A stretch of 64,000 nt of DNA from Petunia secreta (GCA_029990175.1 JARKIP010000053.1:15580001-15644000), one strand, 5' to 3'; shown: positions 46,165 through 58,005, counted from the first letter of the stretch. The notes: generated by a model from the sequence alone, not told the origin. Program-made: numbers and translations.

Positions 46165-46250
46165 ATTCACAACAACAACAACATACCCAGTGTAATCCCA
46201 CAAGTGGGGTTTGGAGATGGTGAGATGTACGCAGATCCAAGGCGTAGAGG
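46165..46250 (-). repeat. TS-type SINE fragment
   Basis: Starting with a CAA repeat (the complement of the TTG tail), the sequence contains CCAGTGTAATCCCACAAG, GTGGGGTTTGGAG and TGTACGCAGATCC. This resembles the 3' part of the Solanaceae TS SINE. The left part of the SINE is absent. Confidence 0.65.
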
Positions 46251-47669
46251 CAGATACTAAAACGACCTTAGGTAGTCGTTTCGGGATTTAGGACTCCGAT
46301 TGGCGTGCCGATAATTTTAAAATATTCGTAAGGTCCATTAGGACCTGTCTGTAAAATTTGAGCTAAACAGGACTTCGTTTGGTAGGTATCGGAAGAAGGT
46401 ATCAGTTTTCATTGTCGGTAAATTTTAAAAAGAGGTTTTCGAGCTCAATTTTGGCGAATGAGCTCCGATTCTAAATTCAAAACCGCCGTTAGGTTCTATG
46501 ATTATTTGTGACATTTGTGAATTTTTTAAGTCAATTTTGAAGTTGTTCGGCAGGTTTCGGCTAAAGTTCCAAAAATTAAATATTTAATCTTTTTCCTTTT
46601 AATTCGCATCTTGAGTTGCGGGATTCTGATTTGATATATATCTTGATGAATACGTCACGTATATTTTGTATAGCTTGCTTGAGAAATTTGAGATTATTTC
46701 GAATTTCATAGGGTTCCGTTTTAATAGTTGCCACGAAAACGAAAAGAAAAAAAATATTAAAGAAAAAAATAAAAAAATAAAAGAGAAAGGATAATTAAGT
46801 TAGGCGGTTGGCTAAGGGGATAAAATCCCTTTAGCCTACTGTTAACGAAACAGAAACAGAAATGAGAAGCAATGCAGGAAGAAATGCCAGAAAAGGAAAA
46901 ATGAAAGGGAAAAGAGCAGGAAAAAGTAGAATCTGCACCCCCGAAACATTCAGGTGATGGTCTTAATTCATTATTTTAGTTTATTACGTGTATTTGAATA
47001 TATTTTAACGATAGAAATTGGGATATTAGACACCGTTCTAACGAGTTAAATTGATAGTTTAAAGGGTCAATTGGACCCCGATAATGGAATTGATTATATA
47101 TTTGTAGTCAGTGAGTTATAGGCAACATATAAATGTAATTAATTTAGGATTTGGTTATGTGACTTTGAACCATGTATATAGGCCTGGCCTGCGTATTGTG
47201 TATGTGAATAGGGTATCAGGTTCCTAACCGGATTTCCCTAAGATGCAAGGAATGAAGTCTTTAGCCTAATTTGATATATTTTCTGCTTATTAAATAAGCA
47301 GGATTGTTTGACGATGAATCTAAAGGATAAAGCGGTTGTTGAGTAGCAATTTGAAATAAGGTAAGTTTTTGTATCCATTTCTTTGGAGGCCCTTGGCATC
47401 GTGGATAATCTACCACGTGTTCCTTACGTGTGTAGCTGCCGATAGGCGTACTCATTATGCCTTAGCTTTGGATTTACATTATATATTATATGTTATGTCA
47501 TGTTGTTGGTATTGCATTGAGGATTTGAGCATTGTACTCTGATTGTGAGTTGTCATATACTTTCCTGCTGTCGATGAGAGTCCCGCGCTGTGATGGGTTA
47601 ATATGACATCATGTTGCATTCATATACATTATGTTGCATTCATATGCGTTATATTGCATATCATATCGG

Positions 47670-48098
47670 GTGCAGGAGTATTCCACCCCAGGAGAGTGCA
47701 TGAGTATTCCGTCTCTGATTCATATTACCCCCATGAGAGTGCAGGAGTACTCCGCTCCAGGAGAGTGCAGGAGTATTCCGCCTCTGGTTCATATCATATC
47801 AGGTGCAGGAGTATTCCGCCCCAGGAGAGTGCAGGAGTATTCCGCCCCAGGAGAGTGCAGGAGTATTCCGCCCCAGGAGAGTGCAGGAGTATTCCGCCTC
47901 TGATTCATATCATATCGGGTGCAGGAGTATTCCGCCCCAGGAGAGTGCAGGAGTATTCCGCCTCTGATTCATATTATATTGGGTGCAGGAGTATTCCGCC
48001 CCAGGAGAGTGTAGGAGTATTCCGCCTCTGGTTCATATCATATCGGGTGCAGGAGTATTCCGCCCCAGGAGTAGGAGTATTCCGCTCCAGCTGGTTAC
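47670..48098. repeat. Minisatellite within LTR copy 1
   Basis: Units such as GGTGCAGGAGTATTCCGCC and CCAGGAGAGTGCAGGAGTAT alternate with TCTGATTCATATCATATCG. More than ten copies of GGAGTATTCCGC occur. A 173-codon open frame (47603-48124) is a by-product. The repeat is distantly related to the one in LTR E. Confidence 0.9.
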
Positions 48099-48100
48099 TA

Positions 48101-48326
48101 CTCCCTCTGTTCCACTTTAGATGAACCTATTTGACTTTGCACGGAGTTTAATAAAAAGAGAAGACTTTTAAAACTTGTGGTCTAAAATAAGTTACAAATA
48201 TTTGTGTGGCTACAAATCATCTAGGGATGCGTAAAAGTGAATATTTCTTTTCAAATTTAGAAAGAGGTCATTCTTTTTGAAACAGACTAAAAAGGAAATA
48301 GGTTCATCCTTTTTTAAACGAGGGAG
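48101..48326. mobile_element. Stowaway MITE
   Basis: This 226-bp element starts CTCCCTCTGTTCC and ends AAACGAGGGAG, flanked by TA on both sides (48099-48100 and 48327-48328). The inverted ends extend about 30 bases with mismatches (AGATGAACCTAT / AGGATGAACCTAT). These are hallmarks of Tc1/mariner-related Stowaway elements. It sits at the end of the minisatellite. Confidence 0.9.
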
Positions 48327-48536
48327 TATATTGTATTCCTCTCGAATGCAGGAGTATTCTGCTTCGGGACGGGATTACAGGCACATGTGACCCCATTGCA
48401 TCATACTGCATTCATCTCATTTCATTGCACCGTATGCTGACTATTGTGTGACTATCATGCTGTGTTTTGTGTATGCGGTATGTATACCATATTGTGGACA
48501 TATTCAGTTTGCCTATATATTTTTGGCTCGTATTCT

Positions 48537-48665
48537 GGGTTGCACGCCGCAACAGTATAAGTATATGGATCGGGTTGCATGCCGTGACGGTATAAACATA
48601 TGGATCGGGTTGCACACCGCAACAATATAAACATATGGATCAGGTTGCACGCCGCAACAATATTT
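48537..48665. repeat. 35-bp tandem repeat with internal palindromes
   Basis: Nearly four copies of a 35-base unit, each with GGTTGCACGCCGCAAC or a variant (arms GTTGC / GCAAC) and TATATGGATC. Confidence 0.8.
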
Positions 48666-49439
48666 ACATATAATAAGAGATATTTCTGATTGTTGATATA
48701 TTCGGGATACCTATATGTTCTGTCTATCTTATGTTCCTGGTTGTTTATGAGTTTTTTTGTTCCATACGTATTTCCAGTTATTATCTGGCTCTTTTTTTAT
48801 ATAATTTAATAAGAGGAATTTGGTTTATCTGTTTCTCTTCTCCCTGGCTAGCTATCCTATTCTTTGAGGTGGCTATTCTGCCCCACTTATTGAGTCCTCT
48901 TGACTCTCCCTTGTTTGTTGTTTGTTTCTTGTCTATTTATTTTGTTTTGGCAGGTTCGCTCCAGGATTGAGTTCGTCATGTTGTTCAGGAGCGAAGACGA
49001 CTTCAGCTGTCAGGGTGAGCCAGATTTTATTCCGGATGCCACAAGTTTTATGTTCATTATTTCAGTTGCATTTTGCTCCCTTCAGGAGGTATCTGTCTTC
49101 TTTTGTATTCTTAGATGTCTAGTCTGGATAGCCCTAAACCTAGTATGTTGGGTAGTCAGCTATAATTTCGTTTGTACAGCTTAGAGGTACCAGTACGTAT
49201 GTGCTTTTTCTAAGTCTTGTTCTTATTTATGAATTGAATTATATTTATTTTTCTAACTTAATTGGTAAGGGTTCGCCCGACGGGTCTAAGGGAGGATGTC
49301 GGGTGCCTGCACGGCCTAGCCGGATTCCGGGTCGTGTCAGTTGCCTTCTTTTCATTATAACTATAAAAAAAAATCCTTTTGGCCTTTTTGGGATGCCTAA
49401 TATACACACATACATTCATCTACAATTTCAACATATATG

Positions 49440-50120
49440 TTTTCCCTTTAGAAGGTACTTATATAAAAGGAACTAAATTTAGAATGTAGTTTGTAGTTTG
49501 TAGTTTCTGAAACATATCCCTAAAACAGAAAAGAATAACAAATCTGAACAGCTGCACGTTGATCTAACCATCTCTTGAGTTCTGTTTGTTCTTTCATCTG
49601 CACCATTATGTTGCGGTGTCCAGCTATAGATTATTTTGACATAATTTCTTATTCTGATAAGTAATTAATTAGCTTTGTAGATGGGTATCACCACTACAAT
49701 CAAATTGTAATGACTTAATATATTTTCCATGATATTTTTCTATTTCCATCTTAAACTCCTTTATTTTTTGAAAACATTAAGACCCACAACGCATCAAATA
49801 AATATATATTAATATTTTTTGTAATGATTTATGAATGTTATAAAAATACTCAGGAAAAACTCTTACATGTATGTTCATTAGACGAAACTAATAAGAACGA
49901 ATTAATTCTAACTTGTCACTAGCTCTATATTCTTTTAAGGGGAAGTATCTCTTAGTCATGTTTCCTTTTAAACAGGATTCACAAAGTTGGTAATGCCTCC
50001 ACTTTCAATGAACTTAAAAGATTCATCTTTAACCAACATCAATATTTTATTTATTAAAATGACCTTGATACAAAAGCAACAAATAAGTATTATCATATTT
50101 AAAAGAACATTCTCTTATGG
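49440..50120 (-). pseudogene. Relic of a copia integrase region
   Basis: On the minus strand short frames can be read in the order of a copia pol. CESCLKGNMTKRYFPLKEYR (zinc-binding GAG-pre-integrase end, about 49915-49985) comes first, then weak core sequence. Next is TPQHNGADERTNRTQEM (about 49570-49620), matching the conserved TPQHNG region, followed by YILNLVPF (about 49480). Stops and frameshifts are frequent. This is an old copia copy into which the surrounding LTRs and the hAT-like element were inserted. Confidence 0.7.
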
Positions 50121-50130
50121 GGTCTAGACC

Positions 50131-51125
50131 TAGGGGTGTCAACGATTCAGTTCGGTCGGTTTTTTCATGAAATTCATATCATACCAATTTTTCGGTTTAC
50201 TATTGTGCATAACCAAAATAAGACTTTTCAAAAACGTCCAATTCATGTCGGTTTTCCTTTGGTTTCGGTTTGGTTCGGTTAATTTTCGGTAAATTTATTT
50301 AAAACTCTGTGGTATAGTTGTATCATTATTAGAGTGTGCCATTTTTATGTAAATACCTATAAATTTAATATAACACATAAAGTATGATTTAAGATAATAT
50401 TTGAATAAATAATTACTTTTAAATGGTTGTAACTAATATTTAAGTACTCAACATATTTGTTTGAGCTAAAAGTGATTGTCACTCTCTATTAAGTAGATAA
50501 TAGAACACGATATCATGTACATGACTTTGGAAAAATTTATTTATAAGGCAATTAATCAAAAGAATATTTTTCTATAGTGATATTATAAAATCCATGAAGT
50601 AAACACAAAAGAATTTTAAATAACACGTGTTGACAAATATTGATTAAATATAACTCAAGAACTAGAATAATAAAAGATTAAATATATTTAAAAGAGTAGA
50701 AAAATATTTGATATCTTAGTCACTTCGTAGCTTGATATATGCTCAAGTTTATTTATCGTACCAATTGATTTAGTTTATATGAGTGCAGATGTGTTTGCAA
50801 TTTCGGTGCTAATTAGTATATGCAACGTTGTGTTTCCATCACCTCAAGGTCAAAAACCTTGACTAAAAATACTTGCTTATATTTATTTTTAGACTTAACA
50901 TATAAAATATATATATGTGTGTGTGTGCGTGTGTGCGTGTGTGTAAATATATTCGGTTCGGTTCGATATTTTTTTGGTTTTTTTATTTTATAAAAAAACT
51001 ACCCTAATTATTCGGTACAGTTATAGAGTTATATTCAAACCATCGATTTTGGTAAAAATAACCTAAGAATCAGTTCGGTACGGTTCGATCGTTAGGTCGG
51101 TTTTCGAAAATAATTGACACCCCTA
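50131..51125. mobile_element. hAT-like non-autonomous DNA transposon (995 bp)
   Basis: Perfect 12-base terminal inverted repeats TAGGGGTGTCAA / TTGACACCCCTA bound the element. Flanking 8-mers TCTAGACC and GGCAGACC match at 5 of 8 positions, a plausible aged 8-bp duplication. The subterminal regions repeat GGTTCGGTT-like motifs on both sides. A TG/CG dinucleotide run is at 50908-50945. No transposase frame is present. Confidence 0.75.
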
Positions 51126-51221
51126 GGCAGACCAATATCGTTAAGTTTGGAATACATCTCAATTATAAAAACACCATGCATCAATGTACCACAAGAGAAA
51201 ATTATTTATTAATCTCAATAA
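51126..51221. other. Short relic sequence between the hAT-like element and LTR copy 2
   Basis: No feature is recognised. It probably belongs to the same old copia relic. Confidence 0.3.
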
Positions 51222-53217
51222 TACTAAAACGACCCTAACCAGTCGTTTCAGGAGTTCAGACTCTGATTACCAACTGTCTTAAAAGCTCTCTAAGGTCTAT
51301 TTCTGTAAAGTTTGAGCTGAGTCGGGGCTCATTTGATAGGTATTGAAAGATGTTATAGTTTCTAGTGTCGGTAAAGTCGTATTATCGTTAGTAAATGAGC
51401 TCTGTTGTGAAATCCGAAAGAGTTTTTAGGTTTTTATGGTCATTTGTGACATGTACCAAACTCCGAAAATGAAAACTAAGGTCGTACGGATGGTTTTTAC
51501 TTATATTCAGGAAGTGAAAGTTTTCCATCCTTCCGTTGAACCCCTCGTTTGGTGTATTGGAGTTCTGTTTCGGTAGTAAGTCCTAAGTATATTTTAGGAC
51601 TTGCATGAAAAGTTTGGTATGATTCTGAGCAGCGTAGGTTCAGTTCCGACCTAAAAATGCAGCACCAGTCTGTGTTGTTAAGCTTTCTGGTGCATTGTGC
51701 AACGCTATCGTATAGCCAGGGGTGCGACAACGCTGAAGGAGCTGAGTCTCATGCATGATCGTGTGCATGATGCTACGATAGCACTAAGATCATTCGCGGT
51801 CGAGATTGAGCTCCGCGAACGCATAGATTGGGTTATATAAAAGGGTCGGTGGGTTGGCAGATTTCTATCTTTGATCAAATTAGTCATTGGAGCTTAGTTT
51901 GGAAGAAATTTCTTGGTCCCAATCAGTCAGTGTTGTTTAGGTAAGGGTTCCTAACTCTTCTAAATCAATTATTATGGGATTTAAGCTCAAATATTCTATG
52001 AATTTCTTGAGAATAGGTTGGGTTTTCCGAATTAGAGCCCTAAGACTTTTAGAATTGGGGAATTCATATCAAATGAGGATTCTGAATATGCCTCTTTTGT
52101 TAGGATTCTTCGAATTAGAGCAAGGTCAATTTGGGAATTTCTTAATTAAATAGTGTTTCTTCGTATTGGCACTTAAATGTTTGATTATACTTCCATGGCT
52201 CAAAGCGAGGTGATTCTGAGAGGATTCAGAAGGGTAAAGAGATTATTCAGTAGCCGGATTAGCCCAGGACTTGAGGTACCATCCAGTTCTTTGATGGAAT
52301 TTGGCCTTATGGATGTTCCACACGTGGTATTTACCTATGTAGCTGCCGATAGGGCGTATTTACTACGTCGTAGCTTCAGATTTCATATGCATACAAAATT
52401 TCATGCCTTGATCTTGGTATTATGTTGAGAGCAGAAGTATTCTGCTCTAGTTATGATTTCATTATGCATCGCCAGTAGTCGATGATGGTCCCGCGTTGGT
52501 GATGGTTATGTCATTTCTTAAATCCCTTAATAGACGATATTGGTCCCGAACCAGGGAGGATTATATTATTTCATGCATCCCCCAGTAGACGATGTTGGTG
52601 TCGTGCCGATAAGGAGTTTTGGGTGCATGTGACCAGGTTGCATCATATCACATCTTATTCCATTCCATTACATGTATTGATGAGTGGTATGTGCTTCTAT
52701 GACTTGTGTAGATTATCTGGTTGTTGTTTGATTACTTTATTTTCCCCCAGCTAGCCTACCTGTTATTTGAGGTAGCTAGCTAGCCCTTACTTATTGAGTC
52801 CTTTCAACTCACTCCTTATTTTTTTCTTGTATTACTTATTTGTTCTAGCAGGTTCTGCTCCAAGACCTAATTCGACATGCGATTGAGGAAAAAGGACGAC
52901 TCAGTTGTCAATGGTAGCCAGCCTTTGTTCGTGGTGGCCGCCAGTCTTTAGTTTTCTTTTGTCAGCTCTATTTTGTCCATTTTGGGGGAGTTCAATATAT
53001 TCTTATTACTTATAGATGTCAAATCTGGATAGGACCTAAACCTTGTATTTTGGGTAGTTAGTTGTTTTTCTTTGTTAGCAGCTTATATATATGTAAATGT
53101 CTTTTTCTGAGTTATTTATGTTCATTGTGTTGACTAAGTTCAATTGGGTTCGCCCGACGGGTCTAGGGGAGGATGTCGAGTGCTCACACAACCTATCTGG
53201 GAATCCAGGTCATGTTA
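51222..53217 (+). mobile_element. 5' LTR of gypsy element C (about 2.0 kb)
   Basis: It begins TACTAAAACGACCC and ends just before the PBS. It shares start and end blocks with the LTR at 46255-49340 but lacks the minisatellite and MITE, and has diverged strongly. No 3' partner of element C is present in the window. Confidence 0.65.
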
Positions 53218-53218
53218 G

Positions 53219-53232
53219 TTGGTATCAGAGCC
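53219..53232 (+). promoter_or_regulatory. Primer binding site of element C
   Basis: TTGGTATCAGAGCC, the initiator-Met type, follows the LTR end and orients element C to the right. Confidence 0.85.
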
Positions 53233-53411
53233 CAGTTTAAAGTCCTTTCATATCATGACAGTGTCTAATAGAGTCTCGTTGATCGAGCGAACACGTCCGA
53301 ACCTATCTATGAGAGGCCATGGTGGAATTTAGGGAGTTTCCTTTCTTTTCTTACTGATCGGGAGTGAGTCTTCTAGTCTAAAGCTAACCCTCTACGTTAA
53401 CTCAGTAGCAG

Positions 53412-54190
53412 ATGGTGAGAGCTCTTGTGTCAGCATATCGAGAGGCAGAGGAGTCGGAGGCAACGCCACATATGCCACCTACTCGGTGTGCTAGAAGTGC
53501 TGGTCGATGTGGAGGTCGCGGCTAAGGTGGAGGCAGAAGTGAAGCTCATCCTCAAGCAACAGACCAACCAAGGGCTAGAGCTGCTCAGATTGCAAGAGAT
53601 GTGGATCGTAATGGTAATCCCATAATTGGGGGTCGGCCAGAGGTACCAGCGGGGCCAGTTTTGAAAAGGCAAGTTGATTAGATGTTTGTGGTTACCCCAA
53701 CTCTTTAAAATGCTATGTTGGGGCTTTTGGGGCTTCCAACGTCGTAGTTGCCTCAGGTGTCTTCCATGCCTCACGGCTCCTCAGGTTGTCGCAGAGGTGG
53801 GTGCTCAGACTCTAATTTAGAATATTGCTTCTATGGCGCGTGCTTTAGCTTCGGAGGTGGTGGACACTATTGTTATGCCTCAGACTGTTCCGCCAAGCTA
53901 CATAGTAGTTCTACCTAGGAACCCAAATAGGATATATCCTTTCACTAGATCGCAGCCTCCATTCCAAATGGCCAGGATCACAATTGTCCCTTGCTTAAAC
54001 AGGGAGAAAATCGTTATTTCCCTCACCTTGAGAAACATGCTTGGCCTCGGGGTACTTCATCCGGATCTCAGTCACCTAAAGGTACACCACCACCAGACAG
54101 AGGTCATGGGTGTGGTGGTCATCATGGTAGAGGCTCGGCTCGGCTCAGTCGCAGAGGCAGTTCTATGGTTCACCAGCAGGCAGGATGCTG
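53412..54190 (+). pseudogene. Element C gag remnant
   Basis: From ATG 53412 a gypsy gag-like start can be read (MVRALVSAYREAEESE, then GRCGGRG). Several stops and frameshifts follow. The capsid core is missing or unreadable. Near the end GTSSGSQSPKGTPPPDRGHG and GRGSARLSRRGSSMVHQQAG resemble the Gly/Arg/Ser-rich tail before the protease. This part is heavily decayed. Confidence 0.55.
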
Positions 54191-54632
54191 AGGCATCCAA
54201 TAAAAATGCTACATGTATTCTTTCCATCCGTAGATGTGATGCATACTCTCTTATTGACCCAGGATCTACATATTCTTATATATCCTCTTATTTTGCCTGG
54301 GTTTCAATGTTAATTATATGTGTCTTCGTGATACTTTCTATGTTTCAACTCCTGTTGGAGATGTTATAGTGGTGGAGCGAGTTTATCCAGTAAATATTAT
54401 ATCCTTCGGGGATAGCGAGATCCTAGTGGACCTCTTAGTCTTGGGTATAGTAGAATTCGACGTTATTATCGGGAAGGACTGGTTGGCATCGTCTTATGGT
54501 ACTTTGGATTGTCACGCCAAAGTAAGTTCGTCTTTCTCTTCCTGGTTCAACGCCGATGGTGTGGCAGGGTTCTCATTTGCCACCCACATGGCTTATCATT
54601 TATTTCCTGAAGGCAAAATAATTGATGGATAA
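54191..54632 (+). pseudogene. Element C protease remnant
   Basis: A gypsy aspartic protease can be read across frames: SLIDPGSTYSYISSYFA, then DTFYVSTPVGDVIVVERVYP and IVEFDVIIGKDWLASSYGTLDC. The catalytic motif is Asp-Pro-Gly, where Asp-Ser-Gly is usual. The frame shifts near 54310. Confidence 0.7.
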
Positions 54633-54699
54633 AGGGTGTTCAGCGTATCTCGCTTTAATCCGGGATACTAGTATTAAAATTCCATCTCTTGACTTTGTT

Positions 54700-55880
54700 C
54701 CTATTGTAAGGGAGTTTCCCGACGTGTTTCTAGATGATTTGTTGAGACTTCTTCCTGATCGGGAGATTTAGTTTGGCATTGATGTGGTACCAGGGACTCA
54801 GCTGATATATAACCCTCTTTAACGCATGGCTCCGTCGGAATTGAAAGAATTGAAGGAGTATTTGGAGGCTTTCTTGGCTAAGGGATTTATCAGGCTAAGT
54901 GTATCTCATTGGGGAGCTTCTGTGTTGTTCATGAAAAAAGAAAGATGAGACTATGCAGATATGCATCGACTATCGACAATTGAATAAAGTAAACATCAAG
55001 AATAATTATCATTTGCCTCGTATCGATGATTTATTTCCAAGGTCGATTTGCGATCTGGATACCATCAGCTGAAAATTCGGGAGTCACATATCCCGAAGAC
55101 TGTTTTCAGGACTCGTTACGTCCATTACGAGTTCTTGGTTATGTCTTTTGTGCTTACCAAATGAATCGAGTATTAAAGCCCTATCTGGATTCCATGTCAT
55201 AGTATTAATCGATGACATCTTAATATATTCTCGCAGTCGTGAGAAGTATGAATATCATCTTAGAGTGATTCTCCAGACGCTTCGAGATCGAAAGCTTTAT
55301 GCCAAGTATTCGAAGGGTGAATTTTGGCTAGAATCAGTTGCCTTCTTGGGACATATGGTGTCCAGCGAAGGTATTAATATTTATCTTAAAAAGATTGTTG
55401 TCGTTCAGAATTGGCCGCGCCCTGCTACTCCAACGGAGATTCACAGTTTCCTTGGTCTACAAGGGTATTATCGGTGTTTTGTAGAGAAGTTCTCTTCTAT
55501 TGCAGCCCAACTGAGTCACTTGACTCATAAAGTAATCCATCTTCGGTGGTATGATGAGTGTGAGGCGAACTATCAGAAGCTCAAGTTATCTCTTCCTTCA
55601 GGCACCGGTGGATTCGTGGTCTATTGTGATGCCTCACGTGTTGCCTCGGGATGTGTTCTAATGCAGCACGGTAAAGTTATCGCTTATGCTTCCAGGCAGC
55701 TAAAGGTAAATGAGAAGAGTTATCCGACTCACAATTTGGAGTTGGCGGCTATGGTATATGCTTTAAAGATCTGGAGACATTATCTATATGTTGAGCCTTG
55801 TGAGGTTTATACCGTCACAAGAGCTTGCGGAATTTTCTTTCTAATAAGATCAGAATGGCAGGTAGTGGAGATGGCTTGAG
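54700..55880 (+). pseudogene. Element C reverse transcriptase and RNase H
   Basis: RT fragments appear in order: EFPDVFLDDLL, MAPSELKELKEYLEAFLAKG, KVDLRSGYHQLKIRESHIPK, VLIDDILIYSRSREKYEYHL (the YxDD box has Leu-Ile-Asp-Asp), and AFLGHMVSSEGI. RNase H follows with FVVYCDASRVASGCVLM and AYASRQLKVNEKSYPTHNLE. The longest open part is 55148-55879. Many stops precede it. The pattern fits a chromovirus-type gypsy element; the lineage is not certain. Confidence 0.8.
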
Positions 55881-56257
55881 TTGATGAAGGACTATGATCT
55901 CACCATTCGCTACCATCCGCAGAAAGCTAGTGTGACAGCCAATGCATTGAGTAGGAAGTTCATTGGCAGCTTAGCTTTCCTAGATGCTAAGATGAGACTG
56001 CTGCCTCGAGAGTTGCAGTATTTTGGTAACTCGGGCGTGAGATTCGTTAGCCCAGACCCGAGCTTTATTCTTTCTTGTGTGGCTCAGTCTTACTTAGTCA
56101 GCCAGATTACGAAAAGACAGTTCGAGGATCCATACTTCAAGATTTGCATGGCCGTATTCAAAGTGGAGGGAGCCCCTCCCTTCGAGCTCAATGCAGATGG
56201 TGTTCTCCAACTTAATGGTCGGCTTTGTGTTCCTGATGTCTGAGATTTGAGGCAAAT
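55881..56257 (+). pseudogene. Element C integrase, left part
   Basis: It continues pol with LTIRYHPQKASVTANALSRK (the RNase H/integrase junction typical of gypsy elements). It then runs to LNADGVLQLNGRLCVPDV, just before the zinc-binding domain. Element D is inserted here. CAAAT (56253-56257) is the left target duplication, and the matching right copy is CAGAT (62482-62486). Confidence 0.8.
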
Positions 56258-57079
56258 TGATGCAATCCAAATTGGCTTAATTCCCAACCATCAAGAGCCA
56301 AGCTTGAGAGCACAAGGAATACAAGTTAAGGACTCCAGAAGCGACTTGAACATCATGCATTGGAGCGCCATGGAAAGAGGACCACTTAGGCGATAAAGGA
56401 GAGGCTCCAGAGGCACATTTTGAGCCGTTTCAACAACTCCCAGGAAGGGGCGGAGTGCCTACACAATGGGGCAGACCGCCCACATTTTGAGAGGCTCTCT
56501 GGAGTTGCCAAGGGGCGGACCGCCCACTCTGCACCACTGAGGCAGAGGCGGACAGCCCAGTGCTGATGGTGGGGCGCCTGTTTCCCTCTACACAGCATCA
56601 GGCAGGCGCCTATTTCTCTAGGCGGGGCGCCTATTTCCGGGCTGTTTAAAGACTTGTTTTTATGGTGTAATTCCTAATTTAGCTCTAAGTGTTTCTATTG
56701 TATGAACTGTACTTAGGGGCTTTTAGTCATTTCACAATTGTGTAAGGGAAAACTATATAAGCTTCCCTCAGCCATTTCAATTAGTTAGTCTAGATTGAAC
56801 ATAAAATTTGAGAGAAAGAACATAGAGAGGCTTGGCCTTCATGTTTGGAGCGTGATGCTCATGTATCCCCTACGACTTGGGAACCCGAGGATTGCATCCT
56901 AGTATGAATACGATATTTGGTTCAAGTTTCTCTTCTCCCATTTGAATTCAATCCACGTATGTGAGTTAAATTCCTTCTTTCTTCGCATTTCTTGTCTCCC
57001 TAATCCTTATTTCTTGTTATCCCCTTTAATTGCTTCCGCTCGTATAATTTATTTGCTTCCGCTAGTTTAGATTGTATCA
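56258..57079 (+). repeat. 5' LTR of element D
   Basis: The U3 part holds GC-rich palindromic units (56446-56633) of two kinds, GGGGCGGACCGCCC and GGCGGGGCGCCT. A TATA-like box (CTATATAAG) lies at about 56753. The two LTRs differ at many positions, so the insertion is much older than element B or the TR-GAG element. Confidence 0.88.
56446..56633. repeat. GC-rich palindromic units in the LTR of element D
   Basis: Units include GGGGCGGACCGCCC (arms GGGCGG / CCGCCC, and variants such as GGGGCAGACCGCCC), TGGGGCGCCTG and AGGCGGGGCGCCT. The same cluster, with small differences, is at 61225-61396 in the 3' LTR. They are related to the clusters in element A. Confidence 0.85.
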
Positions 57080-57081
57080 GT

Positions 57082-57093
57082 TGGTATCAGAGC
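57082..57093 (+). promoter_or_regulatory. Primer binding site of element D
   Basis: TGGTATCAGAGC, initiator-Met type, two bases after the 5' LTR. Confidence 0.88.
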
Positions 57094-58005
57094 ACGGATA
57101 GGTTTTGTTCTTACAAACCCTCGATCGTGACTCTTTATCTTGTTATATTTGTACTTGTTGTCCTTGTTTGGAAAAAGAAGAAAAAAATTTAAAAAGTTGA
57201 AAATTACAAAAAAAAAAAAATTTGCTAGATGTTCTTTGTTATGGTGATTTCTTTGATGTTAGATATCGAGGATTGCTTGTTATTGTATTCACATTGGTTG
57301 GGTACCCTCAAAACATGTTTTTGAGTTGAAAATCAAAAACCCCAAAGTTTAAAAAACCCTTGAATTTGATTGAAATTTCTTGATTTGGATTTGTTATTGA
57401 TTAGATGTTGATATAAATCATTAGGGATTGATTGTAGTAGTTAAAAACACATTGGGGTACCTTTGGATTGGAAAAACACCTTGAAAACATTGAAAATATG
57501 GTGCCAAAACACCAAGAACACGTTTTTTTGGACTGTGTTGAAGAACACAGTAGGCAGACCGCCCACTCTGGGAGGCGGACCGCCACTTTTGTGCAGCCTC
57601 TCTGGATCTTTTTTGGGCGGGGCGCCTCTTTTCCTGAAGGTTGCTCGGGTAGTTTTTTCGTAAGTTTTCACTTGTTGTTCGCCTCCGGGCTTCTTGGTTA
57701 GTGTTTCTAGGGTAATTGACCTACTCGAAAGACACTAACTTTCTAGCATATTAGGACACTCATGCGTAGAGGATATTAGAACTCAAAGAAGAGTCGTAGA
57801 GCTTTCTTTGGCCTCAAGTGCGCACTTAAAATAATCGTCCATCCATAGAGTCGCATTAATTCCACTCCAAACCAATACTTGGACATACTAGTTGTGATCA
57901 CCGTGGTTTCTAAGAGATTGAAGGCCTTGCCCTTGAGTGTTCATATATTGAGTGATACACGTGAGGGAGTAGTTTTGTGAGGTTCTTTCTTTTGGTGTTG
58001 CAACT
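57094..58005 (+). other. Leader of element D
   Basis: Non-coding. The stretch 57449-57500 (GGGTACCTTTGGATTGG, then CTTGAAAACATTG) resembles the leader of element A. It is followed, as in A, by GC-rich palindromic units (57548-57626), including GGAGGCGGACCGCC and GGGCGGGGCGCCT. About 30 bases on lies CGGGTAGTTTTTTCGTAAGT, similar to the corresponding place in A. Confidence 0.7.

Larger units (their letters stand above)
46255..49340 (+). mobile_element. Gypsy-type LTR, copy 1 (about 3.1 kb with inserts)
   Basis: It starts near TACTAAAACGACC and shares its beginning (AGTCGTTTCGGGATTT) and its end (GGTTCGCCCGACGGGTCTA, GAGGATGTCG) with the LTR at 51222-53217. It contains a minisatellite (47670-48098), a Stowaway MITE (48101-48326) and a 35-bp repeat (48537-48665). 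No PBS follows its end. It may be a solo LTR, inserted into copia relic sequence. Confidence 0.65.

Noticed and set aside
47603..48124. 173-codon frame of repeated Pro/Arg/Ser units
   Set aside because: It is a by-product of the minisatellite and has no start context or domain.
50908..50945. TG/CG dinucleotide run as a Z-DNA or regulatory site
   Set aside because: It is short, located inside a hAT-like element, and looks like an ordinary microsatellite.
53219..53232. tRNA-like sequences at the several TGGTATCAGAGC sites
   Set aside because: They are only 12-14 bases, match the tRNA 3' end complement and sit at LTR edges, so they are primer binding sites and not tRNA genes.
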